NCBI GenBank assembly: GCA_017444165.1
Contig: JAFSXH010000162.1
Coordinates: forward strand, 1 to 9,169
DNA from: a bacterium
GTDB lineage: Bacteria; Vulcanimicrobiota; Xenobia; Xenobiales; Xenobiaceae
Direction of reading: 5' to 3'
DNA: 9,169 bases
The position numbers and the translations under genes are program-made. The notes beneath the pieces were generated by a model. It had not been told where the DNA came from. It did not search any database and worked only from the letters and a program-made list of their open reading frames with translations. Below are positions 1 through 7,025 of the stretch, in pieces; position 1 is the first letter of the stretch, and each line of letters starts with the position of its first letter.

Positions 1-77
1 ATGTTATACAAAATACAAGTTGTCATTTTTTACATATTTAATAAAAGCACTGCGATATATCATAATTATATAAAAAT

Positions 78-98
78 ATAAATTAATATTTAATTTAT
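78..98 (-). terminator. Possible weak AT-only terminator hairpin
   Basis: A perfect nine-base-pair inverted repeat (78-86 with 90-98, loop TAT) consists only of A and T. It starts 8 bases after the stop codon of the zinc-ribbon gene. On the minus strand it is followed by ATTTTTATA. Position and T-rich tail fit an end-of-operon signal, but the stem has no GC pairs and the whole of 1-106 is AT-rich low-complexity DNA, so this could be chance. I see nothing else in 1-106. Confidence 0.25.
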
Positions 99-106
99 TT
101 GCTAAT

Positions 107-769
107 TTATTTAACTATAGCAAATACAAAAAAGGTGAAGATAAGTATCATTGCTAGCGTGAAACAACTGCAACAGGCGATACCTATAATGTTCCTCGTA
201 TTCTTACTCCTTTCGTCTTCACCATTTTGAACCTGAATTTGAGGTTTTGAACCTGAATTCTGGAAGATGCTTTGTGGAGTATTAGCGAAATTGTTGGAAT
301 AAAAAGACTCATCCTCTTCTTTTTGCAAATTGGGCGGCGTAGGTTGAGGTGTCTGTTCTACCTGCTCCAGCTGTTCTGAATACACAGGCTCTACAACTGC
401 GCTATCTGGCAAATTTTCCCGATCTTTAGCGAGATTCTCTAAATTTTGTGAATCTGTAGGTTTGATAATTTGGGCTTGAACAGCAGAACTGCTACCGCTC
501 GACCACTTAGGTTGATCTCCATCGCTCCAATCGGCAATATTGGGAATAGAGTAATCTTCACTACCACTGCTACCATAACCACCAGCAACATCAGCAGAAG
601 CTAAACCACTGCTAAAGGGAGTAACTTTATGCAAAAAATCTGCCGCTTCAGATTCATCCAATTTGGTAGTAACCTTCGCTTGCTCCATTGAGGAAAGCGG
701 CTCTCCACAGTTCATACAAAATTTAAATCCGTCATCACACTCAGTCTGACACTTAGCACACTTGCGCAT
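107..769 (-). CDS. Zinc-ribbon protein with C-terminal membrane anchor (unknown function)
   Basis: I do not recognise a specific family beyond the zinc ribbon. The 220-residue protein begins with a four-cysteine knuckle pair, CAKC at residues 4-7 and CMNC at 18-21, typical of the short N-terminal zinc ribbons found in many uncharacterised bacterial membrane proteins. An extra Cys lies at 11. Residues about 30-190 are a Ser/Gln/Glu/Pro-rich, probably disordered linker. Residues about 193-219 form one strongly hydrophobic helix that opens with the cluster CCSC (199-202). With no signal peptide, the zinc ribbon is probably cytoplasmic and the protein tail-anchored. I chose the ATG at 769 over a TTG two codons upstream because AGGTTGGGG lies just before it. 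It starts 24 bases after the acid phosphatase gene, so it is probably the last gene of that operon. A 20-base out-of-frame duplication lies near its 3' end. Confidence 0.85.
   Translation of the reverse strand: MRKCAKCQTECDDGFKFCMNCGEPLSSMEQAKVTTKLDESEAADFLHKVTPFSSGLASADVAGGYGSSGSEDYSIPNIADWSDGDQPKWSSGSSSAVQAQIIKPTDSQNLENLAKDRENLPDSAVVEPVYSEQLEQVEQTPQPTPPNLQKEEDESFYSNNFANTPQSIFQNSGSKPQIQVQNGEDERSKNTRNIIGIACCSCFTLAMILIFTFFVFAIVK
225..259. repeat. Short tandem duplication (20-base period) inside the zinc-ribbon gene
   Basis: TTTTGAACCTGAATT occurs at 225-239 and again at 245-259, spaced by exactly 20 bases. Because 20 is not a multiple of three, the two copies are read in different frames and give different residues (NSGSK versus QIQVQN). 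It lies in the disordered linker just before the membrane helix. Confidence 0.8.
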
Positions 770-793
770 AAACAAACCCCAACCTAAAAATAA

Positions 794-1834
794 TTAACGA
801 CCGCTCTTTCCTTTTAATTCACCCTTGTGTTGTTCGTACCATTTTCCAAAACCGTAGTCATCCATGCCCGAAGCCATATTATCCGCAGGTACAGTCTGCT
901 TCTTGAGCCAACTTCCGTAAATAGGATTGGGCAACATAAAGAAAGTGCGTCCTAATTCGGCTACATGTTCCTTGACTTCGGCATCGCGAGCCTCTAAAAC
1001 CTCACGACCATCTTTTAAACCGTAATGAACAAGCACAGGCATATCATAAAGGTTGTCTCCGAACCAACCTAAAACTTTATAGCGAGTCTGAATTTCGATG
1101 CGCCTTCCAGCTTTATCGCTTTGATTATTCAGGATCTCTTGGGCGAAACCACTATCCTCTTTTTCACCCATAAAACCTAATAGAGCCTTGCCCTCTCGTT
1201 TATCACGCTTACTATCACGCAAGATCAAACAATCATTTAAATGGCCATTATCTAATCCCAAATTAATTAGAGCGTGCAAAGTATCTTCTCTCTCCGATTC
1301 ACTGCGATTGGTGAGATAGATAGGAGTAACCCCAACTTCTAAACAGTGCTTTAAGAAATTTACAGCTCCAGGAACTTCACGACACGCTCCAGGAACATCG
1401 CCTTGATACTTGCACCAAGCACTCCAAATTTCAGGAGTGTAAAGAAGACCATTTCTTACACACCAGGCCTCAACACCACAATTATCAACAACTGTCTCGT
1501 CAATATCTAGCACTATAGCTAAGGGACGATAATACCTAATGACACAACCATCTTCTAATTTACAAAAAGATTCTTCACAAAGTTTACCGTCTATCTTAAC
1601 GTAAGCCCCATTTCTAATGTGTTCGTCAATAACTTGTGTAGCAATATTGTAAGTTTGATGACAGAGAGCTTTATACTCGGCCGAACTCTGCTGCCAAGAG
1701 ATAGCTGCCGCTAAAGGACTGTTATTGGCCAACTTAGCTGACTCATTGTTGACCTCACCAGCCCAACTCACCAAAGGAGAAGAGACACAAAACAAAACTA
1801 GAGTGGATAGAGCGAACTTATTTACCTTAAACAT
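794..1834 (-). CDS. Exported HAD-family acid phosphatase / 5'-nucleotidase, e(P4)-like (class B/C acid phosphatase family)
   Basis: This is probably a secreted phosphomonoesterase of the HAD subfamily IIIB type, like Haemophilus lipoprotein e(P4), whose known members release phosphate from nucleotides and other monoesters. In 346 residues I see HAD motif I, LDIDETVVDN, at 109-118 with D110 as nucleophile and D112 as acid/base. Motif II is LTNR at 174-177, a basic stretch (DSKRDK) around 207-212 would supply motif III, and motif IV is GDNLYD at 259-264. The family-typical ending LPNPIYGSW is at 301-309. Residues 1-25 form a signal peptide with likely type I cleavage after SWA; unlike e(P4) there is no lipobox, so it may be soluble outside the membrane. 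About ten cysteines in the mature part may form disulfides. The ATG at 1834 is preferred over a TTG 15 bases upstream because GGAAGGA sits right before it. It follows the tyrosine phosphatase by 72 bases with no terminator between. Confidence 0.93.
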   Translation of the reverse strand: MFKVNKFALSTLVLFCVSSPLVSWAGEVNNESAKLANNSPLAAAISWQQSSAEYKALCHQTYNIATQVIDEHIRNGAYVKIDGKLCEESFCKLEDGCVIRYYRPLAIVLDIDETVVDNCGVEAWCVRNGLLYTPEIWSAWCKYQGDVPGACREVPGAVNFLKHCLEVGVTPIYLTNRSESEREDTLHALINLGLDNGHLNDCLILRDSKRDKREGKALLGFMGEKEDSGFAQEILNNQSDKAGRRIEIQTRYKVLGWFGDNLYDMPVLVHYGLKDGREVLEARDAEVKEHVAELGRTFFMLPNPIYGSWLKKQTVPADNMASGMDDYGFGKWYEQHKGELKGKSGR

Positions 1835-1839
1835 ATAGA

Positions 1840-1846
1840 TCCTTCC
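1840..1846 (-). promoter_or_regulatory. Ribosome binding site that fixes the acid phosphatase start
   Basis: On the minus strand GGAAGGA lies five bases before the ATG at 1834. It overlaps the alternative upstream TTG start, so the ATG, which also begins a normal signal peptide, is the likely start. Confidence 0.7.
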
Positions 1847-1906
1847 CAAACAAATATCACATACCCTGGCCTTCTTTACATGAAACTAATTCCTCTTTAT
1901 TTCTAA

Positions 1907-2692
1907 CTACTTTGTGAGTAATTGCTCTTTAATTTTGCGCATATCTTCGCTGGAAACACCGCGATTTTTTAAGAATTGTTCTACACCACCCTCTTTATCA
2001 ACAAACATAAATACAGTTTGTAACCACTCTTTATCAACTTTCAATCCTTCGCTGTTGCGTTGTGATTGCAAATAATCATCCATTATGATCGAACGCGGCG
2101 TACCTAAAAGCTCCAAAAGTAAAGCGGCTAAAATTCCTGTGCGATCTTTGCCTGCCGAACAGTGAAATAGCACAGGGTAATTGTTTTGATCAGCCAAAAT
2201 ATGGAAAAATTTCGCAATACTCTCGTGATTATGTTTTTTTATGTAAGAGACATAAGCCCACTCATAACAGCCCGCAGTGCAAAGGAGGGGGCAATTATAG
2301 ACCTTATCCAAACTATCAGTAAAGGCAGCTATATCTCTACCTTCACGCTCTATTTCACCTGAAGTTCTCAAATCAATGACCGACTTGATTTTTTTACCTT
2401 TAAGAACCTCTGCATCATCATTATCGATATAACATAAAGTACCCGAACGATAGATAACTCCCTCTTTTACATACATTCCAGAAGAAGCTGGCAAGCCACC
2501 CAAATCACGAGTGTTGCGCGTACCGTGTAAAGTTATCTGCCTTTCCTGGTTTGTCTTCTTAGCTTTTAGTTCACTGGCAACGACTTTATTGTTCTGTTTA
2601 GGTGAATCTTGAAAAGGCGAACCCTGCTGTTCCGAACAGCCCAATCCTACACAGACAACTAAACCTAGACTTATCAACCAACTTTTATTCAT
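1907..2692 (-). CDS. Exported tyrosine/dual-specificity phosphatase, probable lipoprotein (Y_phosphatase3 / PtpB-LipA type)
   Basis: A cysteine-based phosphatase of 261 residues acting outside the cytoplasmic membrane. The P-loop is HCSAGKDRTG at 177-186, with C178 as nucleophile and R184 binding phosphate. The Lys-Asp inside the loop is the mark of the family that includes Mycobacterium PtpB and Listeria LipA, which act on phosphotyrosine and, in studied members, phosphoinositides. Other family marks are NTRDLGG (60-66), YRSG (81-84) and VIDLRT (105-110). The N-terminus MNKSWLISLG followed by VGLGC is a signal peptide with a near-lipobox. C19 would be lipidated, although Gly rather than Leu/Val at -3 is unusual. 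Residues 20-50 are a polar tether. The ATG at 2692 is chosen because the open frame upstream runs through the pilC terminator. It is probably the first gene of a three-gene unit with the acid phosphatase and the zinc-ribbon protein. Substrate is not predictable. Confidence 0.92.
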   Translation of the reverse strand: MNKSWLISLGLVVCVGLGCSEQQGSPFQDSPKQNNKVVASELKAKKTNQERQITLHGTRNTRDLGGLPASSGMYVKEGVIYRSGTLCYIDNDDAEVLKGKKIKSVIDLRTSGEIEREGRDIAAFTDSLDKVYNCPLLCTAGCYEWAYVSYIKKHNHESIAKFFHILADQNNYPVLFHCSAGKDRTGILAALLLELLGTPRSIIMDDYLQSQRNSEGLKVDKEWLQTVFMFVDKEGGVEQFLKNRGVSSEDMRKIKEQLLTK

Positions 2693-2716
2693 AAATCCGA
2701 CCCTTTCTATACTCCA

Positions 2717-2743
2717 TTTATATGCAAAAAAAGTGCCAGACAA
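2717..2743 (-). promoter_or_regulatory. Possible sigma-70-type promoter for the phosphatase operon
   Basis: Minus-strand TTGTCT (2743-2738) and TATAAA (2722-2717) are separated by 15 bases, shorter than the ideal 17. Initiation near 2710 would leave a leader of about 18 bases before the ATG at 2692. The -35 box lies inside the pilC terminator hairpin. The match is modest and rests on sequence resemblance alone. Confidence 0.3.
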
Positions 2744-2757
2744 CACGGCCTGACACT
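2726..2757 (-). terminator. Intrinsic terminator of the pil operon
   Basis: On the minus strand AGTGTCAG (2757-2750) pairs with CTGGCACT (2739-2732), eight pairs including one G-T wobble, around a ten-base loop. A run of seven T (2732-2726) follows directly. It begins 32 bases after the pilC stop codon. This is the clearest transcription signal in the window and separates the pilus genes from the phosphatase genes. Confidence 0.85.
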
Positions 2758-2789
2758 CTTCCACTAATCAAACTATCAATCTTCTGACT

Positions 2790-4019
2790 TTAACCCATAG
2801 AACCAATGAGCTGATACAGGGGCAAGAACACAGCGATAACGATAAAACCTACGATACCGCCCATACCCACAATCATAATAGGCTCTAACATAGATGTCAA
2901 AGAGGACAGCAAGTACTCAACTTCTGTATCATAGAAGTCGGAAATCTTGCCTAACATGGCATCCAAGTTACCAGTCTCCTCACCTACGGCCACCATCTGC
3001 GTAACCATCGGCGGGAACATTCCCGAAGCTCCTAAAGGTGAAGCGATACTCTCACCTTCACGGATACTATCTCTAATTCTCGTCACTGTAGAGGCGATAA
3101 TCTCGTTACCAGAAGCCTTACCTACAATCTCCAGAGCCTGCATAATAGGCACACCAGAGGAGAGCAAGGTTCCTAACGTACGACAGAAACGGGAGATAGC
3201 CACCTTCTTATTGAGCAGACCAAAGACGGGCAGACTCAATTTAAGTTGGTCATATTGTTTGCGGCCAGCGGGCGTATTTATATATTGCTTGATCATGAAA
3301 GCACCTATACCGCCACCGATAACCAAACAACCTAAAAATACGGGATTCCTCAGAGCATTGGTCGTCCACATCAAGATCTTAGTCGGCACAGGCAACTCTA
3401 AGTTCATGCCTTCAAAGAGAGCCACAAAGGTCGGCAAGATATAGATAACTAAGAACATAACAATACCTATAGCCATAACTAAAATGACTACAGGATAAGT
3501 CAAAGCGGACTTAACCTTCTTCTTTAGGGCGAAGTCCTTCTCCATAAATCCAGCTAGACGTTCCAGAACCTCATCGAGTACACCGCCCATCTCTCCAGCT
3601 TTTACCATGCTATGGAAAAGTGTAGAAAAGACGTCAGGGTGCTTTTGCAAGGCGCTAGACAATGTAGAGCCACCTTCTACGTCACGCCTAACCTGAATGA
3701 GAGTTTCTTTAAGTTTTGCATCTTCAGTCTGTTCAGAGAGAATATCCAAACAGCGAACCATAGCCAAACCGGCATTAATCATAGTGGCAAACTGTCTACT
3801 AAATACGGTCAAGGCTTGCTCATCGACTTTTTTGAAACTATTGAACCAAGCCAATATGTCCCCTTGGGCTCCACCACCAGCTTGTTCAGATATTTTGATG
3901 ATGGTCATCTTCATATCTTGCTGAATGATCTTCTGAGCCGCCCTAGAGTTCGGGGCTTCGATCGTATCTTTCTTTACTTGACCCTCTTGATCACGCGCTT
4001 CGTATGCGAAGACAGGCAT
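2790..4019 (-). CDS. pilC: Type IV pilus inner-membrane platform protein PilC (type II secretion F family)
   Basis: PilC is the polytopic inner-membrane platform on which the PilB and PilT motors act to add or remove pilin subunits. The 409-residue length is normal for the family. The N-terminus (MPVFAYEARDQEG) is the classical family start. Two copies of the T2SSF domain are visible. The first is at about 73-195 (from FSRQFATMINAGL, with KAGEMGG at 140-146). The second is at about 277-398 (RFCRTLGTLLSSGVP, with VGEETGNLD at 345-353). Membrane helices lie at about 174-198, 226-245 and 378-402, the last closing the protein as usual. A perfect ribosome binding site, AAGGAGG (4036-4030), stands ten bases before the ATG. 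It is the last gene of the pilus cluster, 32 bases before a strong terminator. The name rests on the linked pilB and pilT; a GspF role is unlikely because pilT is present. Confidence 0.96.
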   Translation of the reverse strand: MPVFAYEARDQEGQVKKDTIEAPNSRAAQKIIQQDMKMTIIKISEQAGGGAQGDILAWFNSFKKVDEQALTVFSRQFATMINAGLAMVRCLDILSEQTEDAKLKETLIQVRRDVEGGSTLSSALQKHPDVFSTLFHSMVKAGEMGGVLDEVLERLAGFMEKDFALKKKVKSALTYPVVILVMAIGIVMFLVIYILPTFVALFEGMNLELPVPTKILMWTTNALRNPVFLGCLVIGGGIGAFMIKQYINTPAGRKQYDQLKLSLPVFGLLNKKVAISRFCRTLGTLLSSGVPIMQALEIVGKASGNEIIASTVTRIRDSIREGESIASPLGASGMFPPMVTQMVAVGEETGNLDAMLGKISDFYDTEVEYLLSSLTSMLEPIMIVGMGGIVGFIVIAVFLPLYQLIGSMG

Positions 4020-4054
4020 AGGTGCCTAACCTCCTTGCAAAATTTACTTAAAAA

Positions 4055-4120
4055 CTATATGCGGGACAAAGACCCAACCAGGATACACAACACAGGCACA
4101 AGCCACCAAATAGCTGACAT
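4055..4120 (-). CDS. Small single-helix membrane peptide in the pil operon (21 aa, novel)
   Basis: In the 132-base gap between pilT and pilC there is a complete small gene of 22 codons ending in TAG. Minus-strand GAGGAGG (4136-4130) stands nine bases before its ATG, as good a ribosome binding site as those of pilT and pilC. The peptide begins MSAIWW, continues with an unbroken hydrophobic stretch (LVPVLCILVG), and ends in SLSRI, so it has the make-up of one membrane helix with a positive charge at the end. It starts 31 bases after the pilT stop and ends 35 bases before the pilC start, so it would be co-transcribed with both. I know no family for it. A role as a small partner of PilC or the motor ATPases is inferred only from its position. 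The ribosome binding site plus hydrophobic make-up argues against a chance frame. Confidence 0.6.
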   Translation of the reverse strand: MSAIWWLVPVLCILVGSLSRI

Positions 4121-4129
4121 AGCTAATTT

Positions 4130-4136
4130 CCTCCTC
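4130..4136 (-). promoter_or_regulatory. Ribosome binding site for the small membrane peptide
   Basis: Minus-strand GAGGAGG is nine bases before the ATG at 4120. It lies far from the pilC start at 4019, which has its own AAGGAGG, so it is best explained by translation of the small gene. Confidence 0.6.
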
Positions 4137-4151
4137 AGAATTTATTTTTAA

Positions 4152-5243
4152 TTACTTACGGTTGGCACTCTCGATCATACGCCTCAAATCATCAGCGTGA
4201 GTACTGTGATTGAGAGCCTCTTCCGAAGTAATCTGTTTACTGACATAGAGATCTAAGAGAGCCTGTTCCATCGTCTGCATTCCGTGCTTAGAACCAGTCT
4301 GAATGGCATTGTAAATCTGATGGCTCTTGCCCTCTCTGATCAGGTTGCGTACGGCCGAGGTGCTGATCATAACCTCAACGGCTGGCACACGCCCCTTACC
4401 AGAAGCGTGAGGAATCAACTGCTGAGCAAATACACCCTCTAAGACCGAGGCTAACTGAATTATAATCTGCTGCTGCTGGTGCGGCGGGAAGACATCAACT
4501 ATACGATCCACCGTCTGAGAAGCATCACAAGTGTGCAAAGTAGAGAAGACCAAGTGACCAGTTTCAGCAGCCGTCAAAGTACCAGCCATAGTGTCTAAGT
4601 CTCTCATCTCACCAACTAAAATAACATCAGGATCTTCACGCAGAGAAGCTCTCAGAGCATTAGCCCAACCCATAGTATCTTGACCGAGCTCTCTCTGGTT
4701 GATCATGGACTTTTTATGGAAGTGTACGTACTCGATAGGATCTTCAATGGTTAAGACATGGAAGTTCTGCTCGGAGTTGATCAAGTCGAGCATACAAGCC
4801 AACGTCGTAGATTTACCCTGACCAGTAGCACCAGTTACCAAGATCAAACCTTGAGGAACTCTGACCATCTCTTCGATAACGGGTGGCAAATTCAACTCAC
4901 TGCGGGAAGGAATGACGCTAGAGATAGCACGCAGAGTAGCTCCGACATTGCCGCGCTGTTTGAAGACGTTGACACGGAAACGACCGTAGTCACGTACACC
5001 GTGAGAGCAGTCCAACTCCCAAGTCTTCTCAAATTTCTCTTTCTGACGCTCGTTGAGGATACTATAAATTAAACGTTTAGTGTCATCAGCTACGAGGCGC
5101 GGAAGCTCAGTAGGAGTCAAACGGCCACTGATACGCAAAATCGGCGGCAACCCTACCGACAGATGCAAATCTGAAGCCCCCTTCTCCACTGTTAGCTTCA
5201 ACAGATCATCCATCGTATAACGAAGCGTAGATGTTATCGGCAT
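4152..5243 (-). CDS. pilT: Type IV pilus retraction ATPase PilT
   Basis: PilT is the cytoplasmic hexameric ATPase that drives pilus disassembly and twitching. The 363-residue length fits. Residues 1-110 are the PAS-like N-terminal domain, with ASDLHLSVG at 23-31 typical of the family. The ATPase core has Walker A GATGQGKST at 138-146 (most PilT proteins have GPTGSGKST), the Asp box around LTIEDPIEY (164-172), Walker B DVILVGEMRD (206-215) and the His box STLHTCDASQTVDRI (234-248). The C-terminal AVRNLIRE (297-304) is the AIRNLIRE signature needed for retraction and separates PilT from PilB and GspE. GGAGG (5257-5253) precedes the ATG by nine bases. It sits 42 bases after pilB with no terminator between and is followed by the small peptide gene and pilC. 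Confidence 0.97.
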   Translation of the reverse strand: MPITSTLRYTMDDLLKLTVEKGASDLHLSVGLPPILRISGRLTPTELPRLVADDTKRLIYSILNERQKEKFEKTWELDCSHGVRDYGRFRVNVFKQRGNVGATLRAISSVIPSRSELNLPPVIEEMVRVPQGLILVTGATGQGKSTTLACMLDLINSEQNFHVLTIEDPIEYVHFHKKSMINQRELGQDTMGWANALRASLREDPDVILVGEMRDLDTMAGTLTAAETGHLVFSTLHTCDASQTVDRIVDVFPPHQQQQIIIQLASVLEGVFAQQLIPHASGKGRVPAVEVMISTSAVRNLIREGKSHQIYNAIQTGSKHGMQTMEQALLDLYVSKQITSEEALNHSTHADDLRRMIESANRK

Positions 5244-5285
5244 TTATATTGACCTCCAGCCTTTAAATTATCAAAAATAAACCTA

Positions 5286-7025
5286 TTAGAAATCACTGCC
5301 ACCTTCAATGAAGACCACACGCATACACTCTTCCATAGATATGGTGCCCGCCATAATCTTAGCCAGACCGTCATCCTGCATGGTGCGCATGCCCTCTTCT
5401 ACAGCGGCCTGCTTGAGTTCAGCCGTAGAACAACGGTGCAAAATGAGAGCACGGAGCCTGTCTGTAATGGTAAGAATTTCATGGATACCAGTACGTCCCT
5501 TGTAACCAGTCATCTTGCAGTTGTCACAACCGCGTCCTTTGTAGAACTCTATCTTACCATCCGAATACATAGAGAGACCGAATCGCCTAATAGCCTCAGC
5601 ATCTGGTTCATAAGCCTCCTTGCAGTTGCGGCAGATCGTTCGAGCCAACCTCTGAGCAAGAATACCGATAACGGACGAAGCCACCAAGAAGGGCTCAACT
5701 CCCATCTCCACCAGACGGGAAACAGCACCAGCCGCATCGTTAGTGTGCAGAGTCGAAAGAACCAAGTGTCCTGTCAAGGCCGCTTCTACAGCGATAGTAG
5801 CCGTCTCTTTATCTCGAATCTCACCTACCATGATGATGTCAGGGTCTTGACGCAAGAAAGCACGCAAGGCCGAAGCGAAAGTCAAATCTGCCTTGGCATT
5901 TACCTGTACCTGGTTGATACCTGGCAACTGATACTCTACAGGGTCCTCAATAGTCATAATGTTAGTCAGACCCGTATTCAACCTATTCAAACAAGAATAA
6001 AGAGTGGTAGATTTACCTGAACCAGTAGGTCCAGTAACGAGGATCATTCCGTAAGGCTTATCCACGATATCCTCAAACATGCGCCGATTAATATCGGAGA
6101 AGCCCAACTTCTCTAGACCTAACATAACGGAACCGCGATCCAAAATACGCATAACCGTCTTTTCACCGTGTACACAAGGAACGGTGGAGACACGCAAGTC
6201 GAACTCACGACCTTCATGGCGCAAGTGGATCTTACCGTCTTGAGGTATACGCCTTTCAGCAATATCCAAGTTAGCCATAATCTTGATACGCGAAACCATA
6301 GGAGCCTGGATGTGCTTAGGCGGACTCATAACATCGTGCAAAACACCGTCAACCCTATAACGAACCTTCACGTTCTTGGCTTCTGGCTCAATGTGAATAT
6401 CTGAAGCCTTATCGTTAATAGCCTGAGAAATAATTAAGTTGACGACACGCACAATAGGGGCCTCGTCAACTAACTCTTTTAACTTATCTACAGCTATTTC
6501 GTTCTCTTCAATGTCATCTTCAACTTCCATACCGCCGAAGTCGGTTTCAGCCAAATCCTTAACAGCATCATCGACCGCAACCATATCGGTAGTTCCAAAG
6601 GCAGTAGAGATCGATTTATTAATGGCCTCTTCCGTGGCAATGACGGGTTGAATATCAAATCCAGTAATTAGACGAATATCATCGATAGCCAAAACGTTCA
6701 AAGGATCGACCATAGCCAAAGTGAGCGTATTATCCTTCTGACGTACGGGGATAACATTGTAACGCTTGGCTAAGTGTTCGGGAACAGATTTCACTAACTC
6801 AGCATCTAGGTTCATCCCCTCTAGGTCGATGAATTCGACATTCATCGATTTACCTATGGTTTCTACAATATCTTTATTAGATACGAACCCCAGGGTAACG
6901 AGGATTTTTTGCAATTCTTCATTGTTGCGTTCAGCTTGGGCCTTAGCTCGCTCTAGCTGTCTTTCGGTAATAAAACCTTCACTGACGAGCATAGCTCCAA
7001 TTTCATCTGGACTTTTGGTTATCAT
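5286..7025 (-). CDS. pilB: Type IV pilus extension ATPase PilB
   Basis: PilB is the cytoplasmic hexameric ATPase powering pilus assembly. The 579 residues hold a full MshEN/T2SSE-N domain (about 8-150), an acidic linker (about 150-180) and the ATPase. In the ATPase, SDIHIEP is at 208-214, Walker A GPTGSGKST at 332-340, the Asp box MTIEDPVEY at 357-365, Walker B DIIMVGEIRD at 396-405 and the His box STLHTNDA at 424-431. The tetracysteine zinc site is C465/C468 and C500/C503, present in PilB and GspE but not PilT. The two N-terminal repeats resemble c-di-GMP-binding MshEN motifs (GAMLVSEGFI, 10-19; KILVTLGFVS, 40-49). However, the leading Arg of each is Glu and the closing Gln is absent or shifted, so ligand binding is doubtful. 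GGAG stands nine bases before the ATG. It is the first gene of the pil cluster, 176 bases after udk. GspE is the alternative, disfavoured by the linked pilT. Confidence 0.96.
   Translation of the reverse strand: MITKSPDEIGAMLVSEGFITERQLERAKAQAERNNEELQKILVTLGFVSNKDIVETIGKSMNVEFIDLEGMNLDAELVKSVPEHLAKRYNVIPVRQKDNTLTLAMVDPLNVLAIDDIRLITGFDIQPVIATEEAINKSISTAFGTTDMVAVDDAVKDLAETDFGGMEVEDDIEENEIAVDKLKELVDEAPIVRVVNLIISQAINDKASDIHIEPEAKNVKVRYRVDGVLHDVMSPPKHIQAPMVSRIKIMANLDIAERRIPQDGKIHLRHEGREFDLRVSTVPCVHGEKTVMRILDRGSVMLGLEKLGFSDINRRMFEDIVDKPYGMILVTGPTGSGKSTTLYSCLNRLNTGLTNIMTIEDPVEYQLPGINQVQVNAKADLTFASALRAFLRQDPDIIMVGEIRDKETATIAVEAALTGHLVLSTLHTNDAAGAVSRLVEMGVEPFLVASSVIGILAQRLARTICRNCKEAYEPDAEAIRRFGLSMYSDGKIEFYKGRGCDNCKMTGYKGRTGIHEILTITDRLRALILHRCSTAELKQAAVEEGMRTMQDDGLAKIMAGTISMEECMRVVFIEGGSDF

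Noticed and set aside
20..47. Plus-strand promoter-like TTGTCA with a downstream TAAAAG.
   Set aside because: The -10 box is poor, the DNA is AT-rich throughout, and no plus-strand gene follows.
2693..2764. Extension of the tyrosine phosphatase 24 codons upstream of 2692.
   Set aside because: The extension would be encoded by the pil terminator and its T-tract and would place residues before a normal signal peptide.
2947..3444. Plus-strand open frames across pilC, pilT and pilB.
   Set aside because: They are opposite-strand shadows of strongly conserved genes, have no ribosome binding sites and give no recognisable domains.
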